64,000 nucleotides of DNA from Haloarcula rubra (lineage in GTDB: Archaea > Halobacteriota > Halobacteria > Halobacteriales > Haloarculaceae): contig NZ_RKLR01000007.1 of assembly GCF_019599465.1 (NCBI RefSeq), positions 62,001 to 126,000 on the forward strand. Reading direction: 5' to 3'. This document shows positions 58,333 to 64,000 of the stretch, piece by piece. A model generated the notes under the pieces. That model made no database searches. It was given only the letters and a program-made list of their open reading frames with translations, and was not told the DNA's origin. The first letter of the stretch is position 1; the number at the start of each line of letters is the position of its first letter. The translations under genes were made by a program, and so were the position numbers.

Positions 58333-59417
58333 TCGTCGGCGTCGGTCTCGACGCCACAGAGGTTGCCGTCGTCGTCGAACAGCTTCGCCCGGAGGAACCG
58401 TGCCCGGTAGCGGTTCGCCCCGTCCGAGGTGTCGGCCTCGCGGATGTCGGCGGCCCGGCCGTCGGCGACGGCGTCGACGATGGCCTCGACCTGCTCTTTC
58501 TCGCTGGGGGTCAACTCGAACTCGTAGGTCCGTGGCTCCTCGGCTTCGAGTTTGGTCCACTTGCGCGCGGCCGAGACGACGAGGGAACACGGCTCTCGGC
58601 AGGGAAACTCGCCGTCGCCCCCGTCGACGTCGAGGTCGGTGTCGGCGTCGTACCCCCACTCGCGGCGTTTCAGACACTGGGAGTCGTCACAGCAGGCCTC
58701 GGCGACCCAGTTGACGTGTTCGTACCCCTCGCCGCGGTCCCACGTCTTGACGACGCCGTAGATGCCGGTCTGGCGTTCGACGGTCTCGTGCCAGTGGGTC
58801 ACGTCCAGTTGGCCCTCCCGTTCCCGGTACCAGTTCTGGACCGTCGCGGGGTAGAACGCGTGGACGGCCTCGACGAGTGCGGCGGGGTCGAGCGATGGGA
58901 AAACCCACCCGGCTCGGAGCGACGGCGCGGTCTTGAGCGGTCGGTACCGTCCCCGGTCGTCGTGTTTCGCGACGTCGCGGGCGGCGGCGGGGTCCTCGTA
59001 CGTGTCCAGTTCGTCGACCGCCGTCCCGACGTCGGCCTCGTGCCGGAGGTCGTAGACCCGCCCGCCGTCCTCGGTCAGCGAGACGGTGACGGCGAGTTCG
59101 CCCCACTCGGTCGTGCGGCCGTCGGAGAGCGCGTCGTATCGCTCGGGGACCGGCGTCGTCTCGGCGCCCTCCAGCCATCGGAGGAACGCCCACCGTGGCT
59201 CGGCCTGCGGAGCGGTGGCGTGCCAGAAGTACCAGTTGGTGACGTACGGCGCGTAGTCGGCGGCCACGTCGCCGAACTCGTCGGTCGCGACGACTGTCGC
59301 CGAGCCGTCGGCCGTCTCGATGGCGTAGCTGTCGCCCTCGACCTGCGCCTCGATGCCGTCGAACGAGATACCGTCCGACGCGGCGTCGGCGAACGCCTCG
59401 ACGTGGGTCTGGTCCAT
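58329..59417 (-). CDS. DR2241-family cysteine-rich protein
   Basis: 362 residues from the ATG at 59417. The middle has ACCDDSQCLKRREWGYD and, after an acidic stretch, FPCREPCSLVVSAARKW, a five-cysteine set that could bind an iron-sulfur cluster or metal. Next to the chelatase-like gene (59476) in the same orientation, 58 bases apart, a pairing typical of haloarchaeal cobalamin or sirohaem loci. Likely a partner in metal-tetrapyrrole handling; the role is inferred from position and family name. Confidence 0.72.
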   Translation of the reverse strand: MDQTHVEAFADAASDGISFDGIEAQVEGDSYAIETADGSATVVATDEFGDVAADYAPYVTNWYFWHATAPQAEPRWAFLRWLEGAETTPVPERYDALSDGRTTEWGELAVTVSLTEDGGRVYDLRHEADVGTAVDELDTYEDPAAARDVAKHDDRGRYRPLKTAPSLRAGWVFPSLDPAALVEAVHAFYPATVQNWYREREGQLDVTHWHETVERQTGIYGVVKTWDRGEGYEHVNWVAEACCDDSQCLKRREWGYDADTDLDVDGGDGEFPCREPCSLVVSAARKWTKLEAEEPRTYEFELTPSEKEQVEAIVDAVADGRAADIREADTSDGANRYRARFLRAKLFDDDGNLCGVETDADD

Positions 59418-59475
59418 ACCGGTGCGGTAGGATTCGGACTGCAAAAAGCCGCCCGTTCCGCCCCGCGAACTACCG

Positions 59476-60357
59476 CTAGTCGCCCGTCGCCGGGTTCCCG
59501 TCGCCGGTCGCCTGTCGGACCTGCTCGATAGCCCCGCTCACGTCGGCGCCAGCGTCGGCCGCCCGCTCCAGCACCACGTCGGCCATCAGCGGTTCCGTGC
59601 CGACGGCGCCGGCGTACCAGATGTCGTGGCCGTCGACGGTCTCGGGGGTGTCCCACCCGGTCCGGTAGTCGTCGGTCAGACCCATGTCCTCCGGGATATC
59701 CTCCTGCGTGTGGTAGCCGTCGGCGACGAAGAGGGGGACGACGACGACGTCCTCGCTCTCGAAGTGGTCGGTGACGTCGTCTACCTCGGGGTCCTCGTCC
59801 ATGAACAGCGCCTGCACCTCGTCGAACCGGTCCATCTCGCCGATGCGCTGGGCGTGGTACTCGATGGCCTTCGCGGAGTTCTCGTTGCGCTCGGTGCCGT
59901 GGCCGACGACGGCGAGGCCGAACCCCTCGCCCACGTCGGGGTCGTCCGTCACCGACTTCGCCCGCTGGACGATGACGTCGCTCATCGAGTCGTGGGTCCC
60001 GACCGGCCCGCAGTAGTGGACGGTCTGGCCGGTGTCCGCGGCGGTCAGCGTCGCGTGCGTCGCGCTCGTCCCGTCGGAGTCCCACAGTTCGGGGTCCCAC
60101 TCGTCGAGGCGGAACTCCCGCGGGATGACCTGTTCGGTGAAGTACCCCTCCGAGATGAACAGCGGCACCAGATACACCTCCTCGGCGTCGACGGTGCGCA
60201 GGCCCTCCCGGAACGACGGTTCCTCCTTCCAGAAGGCCTCGCGAACCTCGGCGAACGCGCCGGTCGCACGGATGGTGTCCGCGTGTGAGAACGTCGGCGT
60301 GCTCGACTCGGCGTTGAGGTGCGAGCCGTGGGCCGCGATGACGAGCGCTTGGTCCAT
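59476..60357 (-). CDS. CbiX-type sirohydrochlorin cobaltochelatase, two domains
   Basis: 293 residues with two CbiX/SirB-like halves. First half: VIAAHGSHLNAESS with the metal-binding His and VYLVPLFISEGYFTEQVIPRE. Second half: LAVVGHGTERNENSAKAIEYHAQRI and VVVPLFVADGYHTQEDIPED. Each half keeps the HG and (S/A)xGYxT(E/Q) motifs, so both may be active or one a remnant. Inserts Co2+ or Fe2+ into sirohydrochlorin. Confidence 0.82.
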   Translation of the reverse strand: MDQALVIAAHGSHLNAESSTPTFSHADTIRATGAFAEVREAFWKEEPSFREGLRTVDAEEVYLVPLFISEGYFTEQVIPREFRLDEWDPELWDSDGTSATHATLTAADTGQTVHYCGPVGTHDSMSDVIVQRAKSVTDDPDVGEGFGLAVVGHGTERNENSAKAIEYHAQRIGEMDRFDEVQALFMDEDPEVDDVTDHFESEDVVVVPLFVADGYHTQEDIPEDMGLTDDYRTGWDTPETVDGHDIWYAGAVGTEPLMADVVLERAADAGADVSGAIEQVRQATGDGNPATGD

Positions 60358-60439
60358 ACCCGTCGTTGGGACGAACCGGTCTTAGGGGCTTCGCTGGCGG
60401 TCCACACCGCCGGCGGTCCGGTGCCCGCCGAGCACCGCG

Positions 60440-61354
60440 TTACTCCGACCCGGCGGTCAACGGCTCCGAGTCGGCCTTCACCGAGGCGAAGACCCGCTCT
60501 GCCCACTCGCGGGCCACCGGGTCGTCGGTGTCGACGAACACCTCCATCAGCCCCGTCGACTCGTCGTAGCCACCGACGCCGACGCAGTCGTCGAATATCG
60601 CGAGCCCGTACGGCAGGTTCTCGCGGGTGCGCAGCGTCAGATGGCCGCTGTCGACGGCCTCGCTGGCACGGTCGGGGTACGTCTCGAACAGTTTCTCGGC
60701 GATGTGTGGGAGGTATACTATCTCGGTGTCCGTCTCCTCGAACACCTGCTGGTGAAACGCGCCGAGGACGAGCGGCGCCATGTGCGTAGTGTTGAACCCC
60801 CGGAGTGTCTCCGACTCGCGGACGAGCGAGACGAAGCGCTCGACCGGTCGGTACGGGTCGTCGGGGGCCGCTATCGTCACCGTGGCGTCGACGAACGGTT
60901 CGATGACGAACTCCTGATGGTCCTCGCAGATGACGTCCAGCAACGGGGTCAGGCGGTGGGCCGTCCGCACGTTCGCCTCGAACCGGAGGACCTCCTCGGC
61001 GACCGTCTGGCCGCGCCCGGTGAGTCGAAATCGTCCGTCGACCTTATCGACGAACCCCTGCCTGTCGAGCCACTGCGTGAACCGGTGGCTGGTCGCCCGC
61101 GAGACGTCGAGTCGGTCCTCTATCTCCCCGCGGTCGAGCGGCCGTTCGAGGAGGGCTTCGAGGACCGGCCCGTGGCGGACGATATCGCCGAGGTAGTCCG
61201 TCCCCACCCGGTCGTCGGCGGCCGCCAACCGTTCGCCGAGATATCGACGCGTTCGCGCGTTCTCCAGAACGGATTCGAGCACCGGGGACCCCGGCGGTGG
61301 CTCCGCACGCTCGGACGCCCCCTCGGTCGTCTCGTCTGTTCGGTCCGTCGCCAT
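60440..61354 (-). CDS. FilR1-like winged-helix regulator
   Basis: 304 residues. HGPVLEALLERPLDRGEIEDRLDVSRATSHRFTQWLDRQGFVDKVDGRFRLTGRGQ (residues about 62-117) is a winged helix-turn-helix; the rest matches the FilR1-type middle domain with NTTHMAPLVLGAFHQQVFEETD and LPYGLAIFDDCVGVGGYDESTGLMEVFVDTDDP, which resemble an effector-binding domain common in haloarchaeal regulators. Divergent from the FAD oxidase, which is a candidate target. Confidence 0.75.
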   Translation of the reverse strand: MATDRTDETTEGASERAEPPPGSPVLESVLENARTRRYLGERLAAADDRVGTDYLGDIVRHGPVLEALLERPLDRGEIEDRLDVSRATSHRFTQWLDRQGFVDKVDGRFRLTGRGQTVAEEVLRFEANVRTAHRLTPLLDVICEDHQEFVIEPFVDATVTIAAPDDPYRPVERFVSLVRESETLRGFNTTHMAPLVLGAFHQQVFEETDTEIVYLPHIAEKLFETYPDRASEAVDSGHLTLRTRENLPYGLAIFDDCVGVGGYDESTGLMEVFVDTDDPVAREWAERVFASVKADSEPLTAGSE

Positions 61355-61502
61355 AGTTCTCTCTAGCTAGGTACGGTTTCGCACGGTAGTAACTCTAGCC
61401 ACGCCACGACACGAGACGCGTTGCACGGGCTGAAACGGCGTGCGCTCCGTCGAACGTTCGGTGACGAATGAGGCTAACGCCCCGCGTAGCGTTCGTTCGA
61501 CC

Positions 61503-62927
61503 ATGAGTCAGGAACACGAGACGCTCCGGGGGGTCGACCGGTTCGCGGACGATATCCACGGGACGGTGATTCGGCCGGGCGACGGGGCTTACGACGACGC
61601 CAGGGCCGTCTGGAACGGGATGATAGACAAGCGGCCCGCCGTCGTCGTCCGGTGTGCGGGCGTCGCCGACGTCGTCGAGACGGTAGCGTTCGCTCGTGAG
61701 GCGGACGTACCGCTGGCGGTCCGCGGTGGCGGCCACAACGTCGCCGGGACCGCAGTCTGTGAAGACGGTGTGGTCGTCGACCTCTCCGAGATGACCGCCG
61801 TCAGCGTCGACCCCGACGAGCGAACCGCGTGGGTGCAGGCGGGCGCGACGTGGGCCGACGTCGACCACGAGACGCAAGCGTTCGGGCTCGCGACGCCCGG
61901 TGGCGTCGTCTCGGACACCGGGGTCGCCGGCCTCACCCTCGGTGGCGGCATCGGGCACCTCCGCTGTCGGTACGGCCTGAGCTGTGACAACCTCCGGGCC
62001 GTCGAACTCGTCACCGCCGACGGCGAGTTCCTGACCGTCAGCGAGGACGAGCGTCCCGACCTCTTCTGGGCGCTCCGCGGTGGTGGAGGAAACTTCGGGG
62101 TCGTCACGGCGTTCGAGTTCGACCTCCACCCGGTCGGCCCGGAGGTGGCGACCGTACTCGTCTTCTACGACGGGTCGGCGGCGAAATCGTGTCTGCGAGC
62201 GTACCGGGAGTACGTCGAGACGGCACCCGACGACGTCAGTACGCTCACCTCGACCGGCGTGATGTACGACGAGGACCTGTTCGACGAGGCCGTCGTCGGG
62301 GACCTCAAGTTCGGCGTCATCGGCTGTCACGCCGGCCCACCCGAGGACGGCGAGGCGGCACTCGCACCGCTCCGGGAGTTGGACGACCCGCTCGTCGACC
62401 TGAGTGCGGTCCGACCGTACGCCGAGTTCCAGCGGATACTCGACGCGGATTACCCCGACGGGAGGCGCTACTACTGGAAGTCGCTGTACCTCGACGGCCT
62501 CCCGGCGTCGGCCGTCGACCGCATCGTCTACTGGGGCGAGCAGGCCCCCTCGCCGTTGTCGACCGTCGACGTCTGGGAACTCGGCGGCGCCATCACCGAC
62601 ACCGGCACCGAGGAGAGCGCCTTCGCCGGGCGGCACGCACCGTTCCTCCTCGGCGTCGAGGCGAACTGGGAGGACCCGGCGATGGACGACGCGAACGTCG
62701 CGTGGGTCCGGGACTGCCTCGCCGACATGCGGCAGTTCTCCGACGGGTCGGTGTACCTGAACTTCCCGGGGTTCCTCGAAGACAACGACGAGACGATGAC
62801 GAGGACGTTCGGGACCGCCTACGACCGACTCGTCGCGGTGAAAGACGCCTACGACCCGACGAACCTGTTCGCGCTGAACCAGAACGTCGAACCGTCCGGC
62901 GAGAGCGACGGCGAGCGTAGTGGATAG
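61503..62927 (+). CDS. FAD-binding (berberine bridge enzyme-like) oxidoreductase
   Basis: 474 residues. FAD_binding_4 domain: PLAVRGGGHNVAGTAVCEDGVVVDLS, where the histidine normally binds FAD covalently, and PGGVVSDTGVAGLTLGGGIGHL; the second covalent cysteine site of bicovalent enzymes (GVC) is replaced by GVAG. C-terminal BBE motif AYDPTNLFALNQNV. It oxidises a small alcohol, sugar or phenol and reduces O2. Substrate unknown; regulation by the divergent FilR1-like gene is plausible. Confidence 0.85.
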   Translation: MSQEHETLRGVDRFADDIHGTVIRPGDGAYDDARAVWNGMIDKRPAVVVRCAGVADVVETVAFAREADVPLAVRGGGHNVAGTAVCEDGVVVDLSEMTAVSVDPDERTAWVQAGATWADVDHETQAFGLATPGGVVSDTGVAGLTLGGGIGHLRCRYGLSCDNLRAVELVTADGEFLTVSEDERPDLFWALRGGGGNFGVVTAFEFDLHPVGPEVATVLVFYDGSAAKSCLRAYREYVETAPDDVSTLTSTGVMYDEDLFDEAVVGDLKFGVIGCHAGPPEDGEAALAPLRELDDPLVDLSAVRPYAEFQRILDADYPDGRRYYWKSLYLDGLPASAVDRIVYWGEQAPSPLSTVDVWELGGAITDTGTEESAFAGRHAPFLLGVEANWEDPAMDDANVAWVRDCLADMRQFSDGSVYLNFPGFLEDNDETMTRTFGTAYDRLVAVKDAYDPTNLFALNQNVEPSGESDGERSG

Positions 62928-62931
62928 GTGG

Positions 62932-63090
62932 TTACAGCGCCGTCAGCAGCAGGAACGCCAGCACGACTGCGGCCCCGACCAGCGCGGCGTGTCCCGCCGC
63001 ACCGACCGCGAGGACGATTCCGGCGACGATGCGCTCTACCGGTGCGAGCGGGTGCCCGAAGGCCGCCCGCTCTCGTTGTGCGATAGCCAA
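62932..63090 (-). CDS. Possible small membrane protein (TTG start)
   Basis: 52 residues if started at the TTG at 63090: LAIAQRERAAFGHPLAPVERI followed by two hydrophobic stretches (VAGIVLAVGAAGHAALVGA, AVVLAFLLLTAL). Composition and the clean stop suggest coding, and no plus-strand gene occupies 62928-63205. No ATG or GTG in frame before the upstream stop, so the start is uncertain. Confidence 0.35.
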   Translation of the reverse strand: MAIAQRERAAFGHPLAPVERIVAGIVLAVGAAGHAALVGAAVVLAFLLLTAL

Positions 63091-63205
63091 CTGTCTTCCC
63101 TCGTTCGGAGAGACGGCCGGCCTCCTATCAATACCATAGGACGGTTCTCAGTGACTGGGAGGCCCGATGGAACGGTTTTTGCGCCTGCCCTCGTGACCCT
63201 CCGGT

Positions 63206-63691
63206 ATGTCACTCGCCGCCGCCACTCGCGACGCCGTTCGAACGCGCCCGTTCCTCTACGACGCGCTCCGGGCCGGCGTCGTCAACTACACCGCCGCCGC
63301 CCGCACGTTAGATGTCGACGGGGACACGGACGCCGTCGCCACGGCACTCCGTCGCTTCGCCGAGGAACTGCCCGACGACCCGGCACACGAGAGCGAAGCG
63401 CGCGTCTCGATGCGGAGCGGACTGGGACGGTCGGGTGGGGACGGTAGTGACGGGGACGCGGTGCTCGCTATCGGCGACGCCGAGTTCGTCGACGGCACCG
63501 GCTCACTCACCGGCATCGTCGCCAGCGGGGACCTCACCCCGGCGGCGCTCGGCGACGTACTGGGCCGCTTGCGGGCCGCGGACGTGCCCGTGGAGGCGGC
63601 CGGCGTCGCCGCCGACTCGCTCGTGGTGGTCGTCGAGCGACGTGACGGGCCCGACGCGCTCCGGGTCGTCGAAGCCGCGGTGGGCCGCTGA
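63206..63691 (+). CDS. DUF7523-type protein upstream of cysS
   Basis: 161 residues. MSLAAATRDAVRTRPFLYDALRAGVVNYTAAARTLDV at the N-terminus is a helical domain; the C-terminal part LTGIVASGDLTPAALGDVLGRLRAADVPVEAAGVAADSLVVVV resembles an ACT-like fold. This small protein is regularly seen directly in front of cysS in haloarchaea; its role is unknown. A low-complexity GRSGGDGSDGD link lies in the middle. Confidence 0.65.
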   Translation: MSLAAATRDAVRTRPFLYDALRAGVVNYTAAARTLDVDGDTDAVATALRRFAEELPDDPAHESEARVSMRSGLGRSGGDGSDGDAVLAIGDAEFVDGTGSLTGIVASGDLTPAALGDVLGRLRAADVPVEAAGVAADSLVVVVERRDGPDALRVVEAAVGR

Positions 63692-63754
63692 GCGGGGCGG
63701 CCTCACAGCCCGGTTCCGACGCCTTGAAGCGGCCCGGCGCAGTGTCGTTCGACA

Positions 63755-64000
63755 ATGACGCTCCGCGTGACGAACACGCTGACCGGCGAGACAGAGCCGT
63801 TCGAGCCACGCGACCCCGACTCCGTTCTCCTGTACTACTGTGGCCTCACGACCTCCGACCCGCCGCATCTGGGCCACGCTCGCGGCTGGGTCCACGTCGA
63901 CGTGATGTGTCGCTGGCTGGAGTGGCTGGGGTACGACGTGCGCCACGTCGAGAACTTCACCGACGTCAACGAGAAGATCGTCGCCCGCGTCGGCGAGGAC
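63755..64000 (+). CDS. cysS: Cysteinyl-tRNA synthetase, N-terminal part (cut by window end)
   Basis: First 82 codons from the ATG at 63755. YYCGLTTSDPPHLGHARGWV contains the zinc cysteine (YCG) and the HLGH form of the class I HIGH motif; WLEWLGYDVRHVENFTDVNEKIV is the next conserved CysRS block. Charges tRNA-Cys. The gene continues beyond the window. Confidence 0.93.
   Translation, partial: MTLRVTNTLTGETEPFEPRDPDSVLLYYCGLTTSDPPHLGHARGWVHVDVMCRWLEWLGYDVRHVENFTDVNEKIVARVGED

Noticed and set aside
61440-61502. Longer start for the FAD oxidase
   Set aside because: The extra 21 residues are not family-like; the ATG at 61503 begins directly before the conserved part.

Overview
The window is a GC-rich piece of a haloarchaeal chromosome. 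The evidence is strongly acidic proteomes, Tat-type signal peptides with lipoboxes, a PGF-CTERM tail, archaeal ribosomal proteins S15 and S3Ae, a KEOPS Pcc1 gene, halocyanin, many leaderless genes with a TATA-like box about 27-30 bases before the start codon, and several halophile-only DUF families. The set of genes resembles the Haloarcula relatives, but that family-level guess is not proven here. DUF numbers are given from memory and should be checked against profiles.

Layout. 0-10 kb: a PGF-CTERM beta-propeller protein, aspartate-type aminotransferase with ribH, an Agl23-like membrane glycosylation protein, purK, a small ABM-type protein, halocyanin, and the operon S15 - RecJ-like - Pcc1 - S3Ae. 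10.4-15.1 kb: six genes whose products share a short charged N-terminus ending in RG or RA followed by one hydrophobic helix; five form a tightly overlapping minus-strand operon and one is convergent. They look like pseudopilin-type subunits. 15.28-18.22 kb: tRNA-Ala(GGC) followed by an AT-richer strip of small zinc-finger genes, broken genes and an 83-bp inverted-repeat unit, closed by an exact 14-bp copy of the tRNA 3' end; it reads as a decayed integrated element. 18.3-24.3 kb: an exported MBL-fold protein, then a two-gene PilC/PilB-type secretion motor, on the same strand as the pseudopilin operon from which the tRNA island separates it.

24.4-34.9 kb: aminotransferase with its Lrp/AsnC partner, a small HTH protein, an MFS transporter, a thioredoxin-like protein, the PEP-dependent dihydroxyacetone kinase (dhaK, dhaL, dhaM) with, just beyond one small flavin-type gene, its phosphate donors ptsI and HPr, then MscS and an O-methyltransferase. 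35.0-41.8 kb: CheC, an AMP-forming acyl-CoA ligase, an acyl-CoA dehydrogenase, two-domain sensory and MBL proteins. 42.0-49.6 kb: pyruvate-type 2-oxoacid:ferredoxin oxidoreductase alpha and beta, an Lrp/AsnC regulator, a TrkA-N/DHH phosphoesterase, a CBS-ParB protein and methylmalonyl-CoA mutase large subunit.

49.6-52.7 kb: haem-copper oxidase subunit I surrounded by four small membrane proteins, one of only 29 residues. 52.9-64 kb: a long DUF7527-type protein, a small HTH protein, purA, truncated haemoglobin, a Trm112-like protein, a CbiX-type chelatase with a cysteine-rich DR2241-family partner, a FilR1-like regulator, a FAD-linked oxidase and, at the edge, the first 82 codons of cysS. The metabolic theme is use of glycerol-derived dihydroxyacetone, pyruvate, fatty acyl-CoA and propionyl-CoA carbon with aerobic respiration. 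No rRNA and no CRISPR array were seen.
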